Origin: Oscillospiraceae bacterium Marseille-Q3528
GTDB lineage: Bacteria > Bacillota > Clostridia > Lachnospirales > Lachnospiraceae
Direction of reading: 5' to 3'
DNA length: 64,000 nt
Assembly (NCBI GenBank): GCA_018223385.1
Contig: JAGTTR010000007.1
Coordinates: 1 to 64,000 of the forward strand
Below, one piece after another: positions 16,706-24,352 of this stretch (positions are counted from its first letter, which is position 1; the number at the start of each line of letters is the position of its first letter). Below the pieces are notes generated by a model. The model was not told where the DNA came from. It saw only the letters and a list, made by a program, of their open reading frames with translations, and ran no database searches. The translations under genes were made by a program, and so were the position numbers.

Positions 16706-18415
16706 TTACTCTACATCCTTCAGTGCGTCCAGATCTTCCTCTCCGGTACGAACCTTTACCACCTTCTGTACATCGTATACGAAAATCTTGCCGTCGCCGA
16801 TGTGGCCGGTGTAGAGGGCTTTCTTGGCTGTCTCGATGACTTTTTCCACCGGGATGTTTCCGACGATGACCTCGATCTTCATTTTCGGAAGAACGTTTAC
16901 GTCCAGCTCAGCACCACGATATTTCTCGCCTGCGCCCTTCTGGATGCCGCAGCCCATCACCTGTGTGACGGTCATGCCGGTAACGCCCAGTTCGTTGAGG
17001 GCATTTTTCAGCTTGTCGTAACGGGAATGCTTGGCAATGATGGATACCTTGTACATGCCGGTTGCAGTGCCGCCGATGGATTCGGTGCGGGTCACGCTGA
17101 CAGCAGCCTCACGTTGTTTCTGGGAAGCTCTTGCGTATTCGCTCTCGCCCAGATCGGTGTTGTCGTTGACTTCCATGCCGGTTGCCACGTCTGTGATGGA
17201 GAAACCGGAGTAAGCGCTGACGAGACCGTGCTCGTGGTAGTCCAGACCGTCGATCTCCACATCAGCCGGTACACGAAGGCCGATGACCTTGTCGATGACG
17301 CGGAAAATGATGTTCATGCTTACGAGTACCCAGGCAATCACTGCCACAACGCCCAGTACCTGAACGCCCAGGAAATGGAAACCGCCGCCGTAGAACACGC
17401 CGCCGTCCAGGGCGAAGAAGCCGGTGAGGATGGTGCCCAGTGCGCCGCACACGCCGTGAACGGAGATGGCGCCCACCGGATCGTCGATTTTTGCTTTGTT
17501 ATCAAAGAACTCTACGGAAAGGACAATGGCAATACCTGCGATGAGACCAATGAAAAAGGCGCCGGTAACGGATACCATATCGCAGCCTGCAGTGATGGCT
17601 ACCAGTCCTGCCAGGGAACCGTTTAAGGACATGGAAACATCGGGTTTCTTATAGCGGATCCAGGTAAAGATCATAACGGTGCAGGTAGCAATAGCTGCTG
17701 CCATGTTGGTGTTCATGAAGATCTGGCTGGCACTGACCATATCTGCATCAGAGCTCATGGCAACGGTGCTGCAGCCGTTGAAACCGAACCAGCAGAACCA
17801 GAGGATGAAGACACCCAGGGCAGCTGCAGTCAGGTTGTGGCCGGGAATCGCACGGGCTCTGCCGTCTTTTCCATATTTTCCAATACGGGGTCCAAGCATC
17901 TTGGCGCCAATGCAGGCGGTCACGCCGCCTACCATATGGACTGCGGTGCTTCCTGCGAAATCATGAAAGCCCAGAGCGGAAAGCCAGCCGCCGCCCCAGA
18001 TCCAGTGACCGGAGATGGGATATACCACGAGGGAGATCAGTGCGCTGTATGCGCAGTATGCTTTGAAATTGGTACGCTCTGCCATGGAACCGGATACGAT
18101 GGTTGCTGCGGTTGCACAGAACACTGTCTGGAAAATCACGTAGCACATGGTGGGAAGGGTTCCGAAATCGTAGGTGCCGCGGATGAACGGATCAAAACCG
18201 CCGATCAGGGCGCCGGTGCCTCCGAACATGATGCCGAAGCCTACCAGCCAGTAACAGGGTGTTCCAATACAGAAATCCATAAGGTTTTTCATCAGAATGT
18301 TGCCGGTGTTTTTCGCCCGGGTCATTCCCGCTTCACAGAGAGCGAAGCCGGCCTGCATGAAGAATACCATTGCAGCGCCTAACAGGGTCCAGATGACGTC
18401 TACAGATGAATACAT
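16706..18415 (-). CDS. amtB: Ammonium transporter fused to a C-terminal PII (GlnB/GlnK) domain
   Basis: This 569-residue fusion has residues 1 to about 420 as an Amt channel: FMQAGFALCEAGMTRAKNTG, the twin histidines in STAVHMVGG and ISVHGVCGALG, and eleven membrane segments. From about 465 on it is a complete PII domain: MYKVSIIAKHSRYDKLKNAL, the T-loop EKYRGAELDVNVLPK with its Tyr, and the B-loop TGHIGDGKIFVYDV. PII normally binds Amt as a separate trimer and blocks ammonium uptake when nitrogen is plentiful; here it is tethered. The ATG at 18415 has GAGGAGG upstream; a longer frame upstream lacks a ribosome site. The leader has a strong promoter and an early terminator. Confidence 0.92.
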   Translation of the reverse strand: MYSSVDVIWTLLGAAMVFFMQAGFALCEAGMTRAKNTGNILMKNLMDFCIGTPCYWLVGFGIMFGGTGALIGGFDPFIRGTYDFGTLPTMCYVIFQTVFCATAATIVSGSMAERTNFKAYCAYSALISLVVYPISGHWIWGGGWLSALGFHDFAGSTAVHMVGGVTACIGAKMLGPRIGKYGKDGRARAIPGHNLTAAALGVFILWFCWFGFNGCSTVAMSSDADMVSASQIFMNTNMAAAIATCTVMIFTWIRYKKPDVSMSLNGSLAGLVAITAGCDMVSVTGAFFIGLIAGIAIVLSVEFFDNKAKIDDPVGAISVHGVCGALGTILTGFFALDGGVFYGGGFHFLGVQVLGVVAVIAWVLVSMNIIFRVIDKVIGLRVPADVEIDGLDYHEHGLVSAYSGFSITDVATGMEVNDNTDLGESEYARASQKQREAAVSVTRTESIGGTATGMYKVSIIAKHSRYDKLKNALNELGVTGMTVTQVMGCGIQKGAGEKYRGAELDVNVLPKMKIEVIVGNIPVEKVIETAKKALYTGHIGDGKIFVYDVQKVVKVRTGEEDLDALKDVE

Positions 18416-18500
18416 AATTTTTTCCTCCTCATTTTCGAACTCGGCGATTCTTTTTCCGGCCTTACCTGTGAAAGGAAAACAGGCAGCATCACGTGATAGA

Positions 18501-18537
18501 AAAAGAAAAAGGACCCGAGTGATCATCTCGCGTCCTT
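18501..18537 (-). terminator. Leader terminator of the Amt-PII gene (attenuator candidate)
   Basis: On the minus strand AAGGAC-G-CGAG pairs with CTCG-G-GTCCTT and is followed by TTTTTCTTTTT. It lies about 10 nt after the likely start point and about 90 nt before the coding start. Clostridial nitrogen genes are often controlled by antitermination (ANTAR proteins). The double hexaloop that those proteins bind is not evident here. Confidence 0.7.
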
Positions 18538-18549
18538 GCTTATTTCCAG

Positions 18550-18578
18550 ATTATAGTCATCATATCTTGCTCTGTCAA
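18550..18578 (-). promoter_or_regulatory. Consensus promoter of the Amt-PII gene
   Basis: On the minus strand TTGACA and TATAAT are exactly 17 bp apart, a perfect sigma-A promoter. So strong a promoter followed at once by a terminator suggests that control is exerted after initiation. Confidence 0.85.
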
Positions 18579-18678
18579 CCAAAAAAGGAGAAAAAATTTA
18601 ACAAAAAATTCACTGGAAAATAGAAAATTTTTCAACTTTTACGAAAAAGAGGAAGGAAAATAACGAAAAATAAGTACA

Positions 18679-18703
18679 ACAGTTCACCCGCGCCATTCGT
18701 TGC
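18679..18703 (-). repeat. Type B element fragment (3' end only)
   Basis: ACAGTTCACCCGCGCCATTC is identical to the plus-strand start of the type B copies at 12121 and 13097, and then the match stops. It overlaps the -35 region of nth. Confidence 0.6.
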
Positions 18704-18728
18704 CTGCTGCGCGGTTTTATGGTAAAAT
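18700..18728 (+). promoter_or_regulatory. Promoter of nth
   Basis: TTGCCT and TAAAAT are 17 bp apart, 36 bp before the coding start. The -35 box abuts the type B fragment. Confidence 0.5.
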
Positions 18729-18764
18729 AACGGGAACAGAAGAAAAGATGCGAGGGGATTACCT

Positions 18765-19400
18765 ATGACAAAGAAGGAAATGGCGCTGACTGTCATCGAG
18801 CGCCTGAAAGCAGAATACCCGGATGCGGGATGTACGCTGGATTACAACGAAGCCTGGAAGCTTCTGGTGAGCGTGCGCCTGGCAGCCCAGTGTACCGACG
18901 CCCGCGTCAACGTGGTGGTGGAGGATTTATATAAGAAGTTCCCGGATGTGGATGCCCTGGCGGCAGCAACGCCGGAGGAGATCGAGGCGATTGTGAAGCC
19001 CTGCGGGTTGGGCAAAAGCAAGGCCAGAGACATCAGCGCCTGTATGAAAATATTAAAAGAACAGTACGGCGGCAAGGTGCCGGATGATTTCGACGCGCTG
19101 TTAAAGCTGCCCGGTGTGGGCAGAAAGAGTGCCAACCTGATCATGGGGGATGTGTTCGGCAAGCCCGCCATCGTCACAGACACCCACTGCATCCGTCTGG
19201 TGAACCGTATGGGGCTGGTGGATCAGATCAAGGAGCCGAAGAAGGTGGAGATGGCGCTGTGGAAGCTGATCCCGCCGGAGGAGGGCAGCGATTTCTGCCA
19301 TCGGCTGGTGTACCACGGAAGGGAAGTGTGCACGGCCCGGACGAAGCCCTATTGCGACAGATGCTGTCTGAATGACATCTGTCCGAAGATCGGAGTGTAG
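18765..19400 (+). CDS. nth: Endonuclease III (base-excision repair glycosylase/lyase)
   Basis: This 211-residue enzyme removes oxidised pyrimidines from DNA and cuts at the abasic site. The helix-hairpin-helix with catalytic Lys is LPGVGRKSANLIMGDVFG, and the catalytic Asp is in AIVTDTHCIRL. The C-terminal [4Fe-4S] loop is C-x6-C-x2-C-x5-C (CTARTKPYCDRCCLNDIC). Length and order are standard. The next gene starts 2 bp after its stop, so the two are translated together. Confidence 0.95.
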   Translation: MTKKEMALTVIERLKAEYPDAGCTLDYNEAWKLLVSVRLAAQCTDARVNVVVEDLYKKFPDVDALAAATPEEIEAIVKPCGLGKSKARDISACMKILKEQYGGKVPDDFDALLKLPGVGRKSANLIMGDVFGKPAIVTDTHCIRLVNRMGLVDQIKEPKKVEMALWKLIPPEEGSDFCHRLVYHGREVCTARTKPYCDRCCLNDICPKIGV

Positions 19401-19402
19401 AA

Positions 19403-21055
19403 ATGGAACTGCCAAAAGCATTTGAGGAACGGATGAGACGGCTCCTCGGGGAAGAATATGAGGATTTCCGGGCGGCTTATGAGCAGCCGGAGGCCCAGGC
19501 TCTGCGGGTGAATACCGGGAAGCTTTCAAAAGAAGCCTTCCTTTCGCTGGCTCCCTTTTCTCTGGAACGGGTGCCCTGGACGAGAAACGGCTTTTATTAT
19601 GGAAAGGAAGACCGGCCTGGTCGGCATGTGTACCACGAGGCGGGACTTTACTATATGCAGGAGCCCAGCGCCATGGCGGTGGGAGAGCTGGCAGGAGCAA
19701 GACCCGGGGAGCGGGTGCTGGACCTGTGTGCGGCTCCCGGCGGCAAGACGACCCATCTTGCCTCGGACATGAAGAGCGTGGGTCTGCTGGTGTCCAACGA
19801 GATCCACCCGGCCCGGGCGAAGATCCTGGCTCAGAATGTGGAGCGGATGGGCATTGCCCACGCAGTGGTGACCAACGAGACGCCGGATCGGCTGGCGGAG
19901 CGGTTTCCGGCATTCTTTCACCGGATCGTGGTGGACGCTCCCTGCTCCGGTGAGGGGATGTTCCGCAAAGACCCGGAGGCGTGTGAACAGTGGAGCCCGG
20001 ACAATGTGAAGCACTGTGCAGAACGGCAGCAGGGCATTCTGGAAGCGGCGGCCCGGATGCTGCTGCCCGGCGGGACGCTGGTGTACTCCACATGTACGTT
20101 TGCACCGGAGGAAAATGAGGGAACCATCGGGGCATTTCTGGAGCTGCATCCCGATTTTCATTTGGTGCGCAAAGCCCCCTTTGACGGCTGGTTCGCGCCG
20201 GGACATCCGGAATGGGTGGAACATGCGCTGCAAAGTACAGTAGAAACGTACCGATTGTGGCCCCATAAGCTGCGGGGCGAGGGCCATTTCGCGGCAGTGC
20301 TTGTGCGGGACGGCACATACCCGGAGAGTACGCTGCTGGGCGTGCCTGGATCGACAGATGCCGGAAACGAAAGCAAAGTCCCGGCCCGGGAAAAGAAGCA
20401 GAAGAAAAACAAAGGCGGCAAGAGCGTGTCTGCGCTGGACGAGGCAAGGCTGTTGTTTTCGCAGTTTGTGAAGGATGCTCTGGTGGAACCGGAAGTTGTG
20501 ATGCATGGGGCACAGGAGATGCGAAACGGAAATGCAATAGATGAGAAGCGGTCTGCGCAGCCGAAAGATCAGTGCTCTGAGATGGAGAAAACGTCGAAAG
20601 GGCAGATACAGATCGAGACAAATGGAGAAAAACTGGCCTTGCTAGTGACTTTGCAAATCCAGGCAGCCCTTGCCGGTGCGCCAGGCAGCGCCCATCTGGA
20701 GCTGTTCGGCGATCATCTGTGGCTGGTGCCGTCTGCTGTGGATCTGAATGGCCTCAAGGTATTGCGGGCGGGACTGGAACTGGGAACATTGAAGAAGAAC
20801 CGGTTTGAACCGGCCCAGGCGCTGGCCCAGGCACTGCGGGCCGAAGAGGCGAAAAGCTGCTGTGACACAAAAGTTTGCGCAGGCGATGACCGGGCGGTGC
20901 GGTATCTTAGGGGCGAGAGCCTGCCGGCGGACGCGCCCGGGGCGGATGGCTGGTGTCTGGTGCTGGCGGACGGTTATCCGCTGGGCTGGGGCAAGCGAAG
21001 CGGGGATGTGGTGAAAAATCATTATCCCAAGGGCCTGCGGAAAGAAAGAGGATAA
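19403..21055 (+). CDS. RsmF-like rRNA cytosine-C5 methyltransferase
   Basis: This 550-residue protein has the NOL1/NOP2/Sun methyltransferase core: SAM-binding LDLCAAPGGKTTHLA, catalytic-site DAPCSGEGMFRKD and the second active Cys in VYSTCTFAPEENEG. The C-terminal third matches the RsmF-type extension with a PUA/FAU-like fold. It methylates rRNA at cytosine C5, using SAM. The protein is some 70-90 residues longer than usual. The extra length is a polar linker from about 320 to 410 with KKQKKNKGGKS and a poorly conserved stretch. It is the second gene of the nth run, and the next gene starts 3 bp later. Confidence 0.85.
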   Translation: MELPKAFEERMRRLLGEEYEDFRAAYEQPEAQALRVNTGKLSKEAFLSLAPFSLERVPWTRNGFYYGKEDRPGRHVYHEAGLYYMQEPSAMAVGELAGARPGERVLDLCAAPGGKTTHLASDMKSVGLLVSNEIHPARAKILAQNVERMGIAHAVVTNETPDRLAERFPAFFHRIVVDAPCSGEGMFRKDPEACEQWSPDNVKHCAERQQGILEAAARMLLPGGTLVYSTCTFAPEENEGTIGAFLELHPDFHLVRKAPFDGWFAPGHPEWVEHALQSTVETYRLWPHKLRGEGHFAAVLVRDGTYPESTLLGVPGSTDAGNESKVPAREKKQKKNKGGKSVSALDEARLLFSQFVKDALVEPEVVMHGAQEMRNGNAIDEKRSAQPKDQCSEMEKTSKGQIQIETNGEKLALLVTLQIQAALAGAPGSAHLELFGDHLWLVPSAVDLNGLKVLRAGLELGTLKKNRFEPAQALAQALRAEEAKSCCDTKVCAGDDRAVRYLRGESLPADAPGADGWCLVLADGYPLGWGKRSGDVVKNHYPKGLRKERG

Positions 21056-21058
21056 ACG

Positions 21059-21721
21059 ATGATACGAGAGGTTGATTTACAGGAAATCTCAGATGGAAAG
21101 CTGTACACGGCCAACGACCTGGTGAAAGCGGGCTGCAACGACTGCGCGGGCTGTTCTGCCTGCTGCCGGGGCATGGGAAACAGTATCGTGCTGGATCCGC
21201 TGGACATGCACCGGCTCTGTCAGGGGCTTTCCCTGCCGCCGGAGGAAGTATTGTCCCGGGCGCTGGAGCTGCACGTGGTGGACGGTCTGATCCTGCCCAA
21301 CCTGAAAATGGCGGGAGCGGAGGAAGCCTGTGCCTTTTTAAATGAAGAGGGCCGCTGTTCGGTGCATCCGTACCGGCCGGGCATCTGTCGGCTGTTTCCC
21401 CTGGGGCGGGTGTACGAAGAGGAATCTTTCCGGTATTTTTTACAGACCGATGAGTGTAAAAAAGAGAAGCGCACGAAGGTAAAGGTGAAGAAATGGCTGG
21501 ATGTGCCGGATGTGGCCGCCTATGAGCGGTTCGTCTGTATGTGGCATTTTTTCCTGAAACGGATGGGGGAGCTGCTGGCTTCGGGAAATGAGGAGGAGCA
21601 AAAGCAGATGAACCTGTATCTGCTGCGGTTATTTTTCCTGACGCCCTATGACGGGGCCCGGGATTTTTACGGACAGGTGGATGCCCGGATCCAGACGGTA
21701 AACCGACTGTTCGGAGAGTGA
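21059..21721 (+). CDS. YkgJ-family CxxCxxCC protein
   Basis: This 220-residue cytoplasmic protein has the YkgJ cysteine cluster GCNDCAGCSACCRGMGN (about residues 25-41) and later C-x7-C plus C in RCSVHPYRPGICRLFPLG. These are likely zinc or iron-sulfur ligands. The role of the family is unknown. It is tightly linked to the RsmF-like gene and to the membrane glycosyltransferase that follows. Confidence 0.8.
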   Translation: MIREVDLQEISDGKLYTANDLVKAGCNDCAGCSACCRGMGNSIVLDPLDMHRLCQGLSLPPEEVLSRALELHVVDGLILPNLKMAGAEEACAFLNEEGRCSVHPYRPGICRLFPLGRVYEEESFRYFLQTDECKKEKRTKVKVKKWLDVPDVAAYERFVCMWHFFLKRMGELLASGNEEEQKQMNLYLLRLFFLTPYDGARDFYGQVDARIQTVNRLFGE

Positions 21722-21731
21722 GGAAGAATAG

Positions 21732-23237
21732 ATGAAAAAAAGTTTTGAACGGGACGGTGTGCTGATGCTGGCCTTGCTGTTTGTCGCGGTGCTGGGGGGC
21801 TGGGAGCTGTTCCGGCTGCTCAACGGCCTGCTGGGCGGCAGCTACGGCACCAGACCCTGTCTTTTTCTGTTTGCTGTCTTGCTGGTGTGGGCTGCGGTGC
21901 TCACCGGGAAAAAGCGGTGGACAGAGGCACGGGCGGTGGACGGCATTTTTGTGGCCAGCCTCTGCCTGAAACTTAATTATATTTTTTATACGAGCTGCTA
22001 TATGCGGCAGCAGGATACGCTGATCTTTGACTATCCCATGGGCCATCTGGGCTACATCGGCTATCTGTATTACAATCACCATCTGCCAGATTTTGACACC
22101 CGAACGGCCTGGAGCTTTTCCCATCCGCCGCTGCACCATGCCATTGCGGCGCTGTGGGTGAAGCTGAATGTGAAGCTGGGCGTGGAGCTGGAGCTGGCCA
22201 TTGAAAATATCCAGCTGCTGACGGTGTTTTATTCCATGGGCATTCTGCTGTTTGCCTATCTGATTCTGAAAGAATTCGAAGTAAAAGGAAAGGCGCTGTA
22301 CGCGGGGCTTCTGCTCATCGCCTTTCATCCAACGCTGGTGCTGCTTTCTGGCAGTGTGAACAATGACGAGCTGGCGCTGTTTTTCATGATGGGCGCGGTG
22401 CTTTACACCATCCGCTGGTATCGGGACAGTTCCCTGAAAAACATCCTCATTCTGGCGGTGATGATCGGCTGCGCCATGATGGCCAAGGTATCGGCCGGGC
22501 TGGTGGCACCGGCGGTGGCGGGGGGTTTCCTTGTGAAGCTGTGGCGGGAGCGGAAAAACTGGAAACGGTATTTCGGCCAGTTTATCCCCTTTGGTCTGGT
22601 GGTATTTCCCCTGGGGCTGTGGGCGCCGCTGCGCAACAAGATCCTGTTCGGCGTGCCGTTAAATTATGCGGAAAAACTAAAGCTGGACGATCCCCAGTTC
22701 ATCGGCAATATTCCGGTGCTGCGGCGGTTCTTTGATTTTTCCCCGTACCAGTTCGCCCATCTGGACGTGCAGTTCGAGGAGGCGGGCACCTACCGGGAAT
22801 TCAACGTATTTCTGGGACTTTTGAAGACGGCCATCTTCGGACAGACGGATTTTTATCAGGAAAGCAGAGGGCTCACCATCGCCGGGATGGTATTGTTCTG
22901 GATGAATGTGGGGCTGGTGGCGCTGGCAGCTTACGCCATTGTCCGCAGCATCGTGACGTACCGGCATCATTTAACTATGGAAAAATGGTTCCTGCTGCTG
23001 GGATCTGCAGTGTATCTGCTGTCCTATTTTCAATTTTGTCTGGAATATCCCCATATCTGCACGATGAATGTGCGATACATTCTGCTGCTGCTGTTCACCG
23101 GCCTGTTTTTTGCCTGCATCTGGGGGCAGGAGCGGGAAGCGGACGGCCATGGGACCTGGAGCCGGGTGCTGTTTTGGATCTCCGGCGTGTGGGCCTGTGT
23201 TTCAGCAGCCATGTTCGTGCTGCTGGGGGCGCTGTGA
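21732..23237 (+). CDS. Membrane glycosyltransferase of the GT39/ArnT-like fold
   Basis: This 501-residue polytopic membrane protein has about 11 segments. The first large loop carries an Asp-containing motif (QQDTLIFDYPMGHLGYIGYL) and DTRTAWSFSHPPLHHAIAAL, followed by SGSVNNDELALFF. This is the layout of GT-C enzymes such as protein mannosyltransferases and ArnT, which move sugars from a lipid carrier to an acceptor outside the membrane. Donor and acceptor are unknown. It ends in TGATG, where the radical SAM gene begins. Confidence 0.7.
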   Translation: MKKSFERDGVLMLALLFVAVLGGWELFRLLNGLLGGSYGTRPCLFLFAVLLVWAAVLTGKKRWTEARAVDGIFVASLCLKLNYIFYTSCYMRQQDTLIFDYPMGHLGYIGYLYYNHHLPDFDTRTAWSFSHPPLHHAIAALWVKLNVKLGVELELAIENIQLLTVFYSMGILLFAYLILKEFEVKGKALYAGLLLIAFHPTLVLLSGSVNNDELALFFMMGAVLYTIRWYRDSSLKNILILAVMIGCAMMAKVSAGLVAPAVAGGFLVKLWRERKNWKRYFGQFIPFGLVVFPLGLWAPLRNKILFGVPLNYAEKLKLDDPQFIGNIPVLRRFFDFSPYQFAHLDVQFEEAGTYREFNVFLGLLKTAIFGQTDFYQESRGLTIAGMVLFWMNVGLVALAAYAIVRSIVTYRHHLTMEKWFLLLGSAVYLLSYFQFCLEYPHICTMNVRYILLLLFTGLFFACIWGQEREADGHGTWSRVLFWISGVWACVSAAMFVLLGAL

Positions 23238-24142
23238 TGGAGATAAGGACATTTTCTTCCTGCTGTCTCTGTCCGAGAGACTGCGGGGCAAAACGAAGTC
23301 AGGGACAGCGGGGGCGCTGCGGCGTAACGGAAACGCTGCGGGTGGCCCGGGCGGCGCTGCATTACTGGGAAGAGCCGTGCATTTCCGGGGAAAACGGTTC
23401 CGGCGCGGTGTTTTTCTCCGGCTGTAATCTGGGCTGCGTCTTCTGCCAGAACCGGGATATTTCCGATGGAAGGGCGGGCAAAGACATTTCCCCGGAGCGG
23501 CTTCTGGAGATTTTCTTTTCTCTGAAAAAACAGGGGGCGGCCAACATCAATCTGGTGACGCCCTCCCATTACCTTCCGGCGCTGGCGCCGGTGCTCCAAG
23601 AGGCCCGGGCCAGCGGACTGGATCTGCCCATCGTGTACAACACCGGCGGGTATGAGTACTCGGAGGCACTGCGGCTGCTGGACGGACTGGTGGATATTTA
23701 CCTGCCGGACTTCAAATATATGGATCCGGCGCTGGCGGCGCGTTACAGTCAGGCGCCGGACTATCCCGACCGGGCAAAGGAAGCGCTGGCGGAAATGGTG
23801 CGGCAGACAGGGGAGGCCGTCTTTGACGATGCCGGAATGATGAAGCGGGGCGTTATCGTGCGCCATCTGGCCCTGCCGGGGCAGCTGTCGGATTCCATGT
23901 CGGTGCTGGCCTATCTCCATGAGACGTATGGCGAGCAGATATTTTTGAGCATCATGAACCAGTACACGCCCATGCCGGGCATCGAAAAAACATTTCCCGA
24001 GTTGGGAAGGAAGCTTTCGGCGGATGAGTATGACACGCTGGTGGACTACGCGGTGCTGCTTGGGGTGGAAAATGGATTTATCCAGGAAGGAGATACCGCC
24101 GAGGAAAGCTTTATCCCGCCCTTCGATTTAGAAGGTGTGTAG
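23237..24142 (+). CDS. PflA-like radical SAM protein (COG1313 type)
   Basis: This 301-residue protein has the radical SAM cluster motif C-x3-C-x2-C in FFSGCNLGCVFCQNRDIS. It also has an N-terminal cysteine set (SCCLCPRDCGAKRS and GRCGV) resembling that of pyruvate formate-lyase activating proteins of the PflX group. NINLVTPSHYLPALA and VYNTGGYE are typical of this group. It probably makes a 5'-deoxyadenosyl radical to activate a target or modify a protein; the target is unknown. The ATG overlaps the stop of the previous gene by one base, so the long frame running further upstream is not used. Confidence 0.85.
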   Translation: MEIRTFSSCCLCPRDCGAKRSQGQRGRCGVTETLRVARAALHYWEEPCISGENGSGAVFFSGCNLGCVFCQNRDISDGRAGKDISPERLLEIFFSLKKQGAANINLVTPSHYLPALAPVLQEARASGLDLPIVYNTGGYEYSEALRLLDGLVDIYLPDFKYMDPALAARYSQAPDYPDRAKEALAEMVRQTGEAVFDDAGMMKRGVIVRHLALPGQLSDSMSVLAYLHETYGEQIFLSIMNQYTPMPGIEKTFPELGRKLSADEYDTLVDYAVLLGVENGFIQEGDTAEESFIPPFDLEGV

Positions 24143-24156
24143 GAAAGATGGTTTAT

Positions 24157-24202
24157 ATGCAAGCATGGAATCTGGACACAAGAACATACGAGTGAACTGT
24201 AA
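24157..24202 (-). repeat. Type B element fragment (5' end only)
   Basis: On the minus strand TTACAGTTCACTCG, then ATGTTCTTGTG and AGATTCCATGCTTGCAT match the first 45 nt of the type B copies and then stop inside the first hairpin. Confidence 0.6.
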
Positions 24203-24212
24203 AATAAAATGC

Positions 24213-24242
24213 TTGACACGGGAATTGGCGTTGTGCTACGAT
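24213..24242 (+). promoter_or_regulatory. Promoter of the fourth MATE gene
   Basis: TTGACA (24213-24218) and TACGAT (24237-24242) are 18 bp apart. The leader to the ATG at 24353 is about 105 nt. Confidence 0.65.
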
Positions 24243-24266
24243 ACTAAGCGGTAATTGCATGTACGT

Positions 24267-24327
24267 GTCCAACGGGACTATATATTTTGTTGTTTCTGAG
24301 AAAAACAGCGGGTATATGGTCCTTTTT
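24267..24327 (+). terminator. Leader terminator with competing hairpin before the fourth MATE gene
   Basis: GGACTATATA (24275-24284) pairs with TATATGGTCC (24313-24322), one G-U pair, followed by five T residues: a terminator. The same GGAC can instead pair with GTCC at 24267-24270 across AACG, which would break the terminator. This arrangement of two exclusive folds is typical of transcription attenuators. Confidence 0.65.
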
Positions 24328-24352
24328 ATGTTTGAAAAGAAAGGAAATAAGA

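Noticed and set aside
19101..20621. A 506-codon minus-strand frame opposite nth and the methyltransferase
   Set aside because: Pro/Ser/Arg-rich shadow; the plus-strand genes have clear catalytic motifs.
22985..23236. Extended N-terminus for the radical SAM protein
   Set aside because: The ATG at 23237 overlaps the previous stop and starts just before the first cysteine cluster; the extension lies inside the glycosyltransferase gene.
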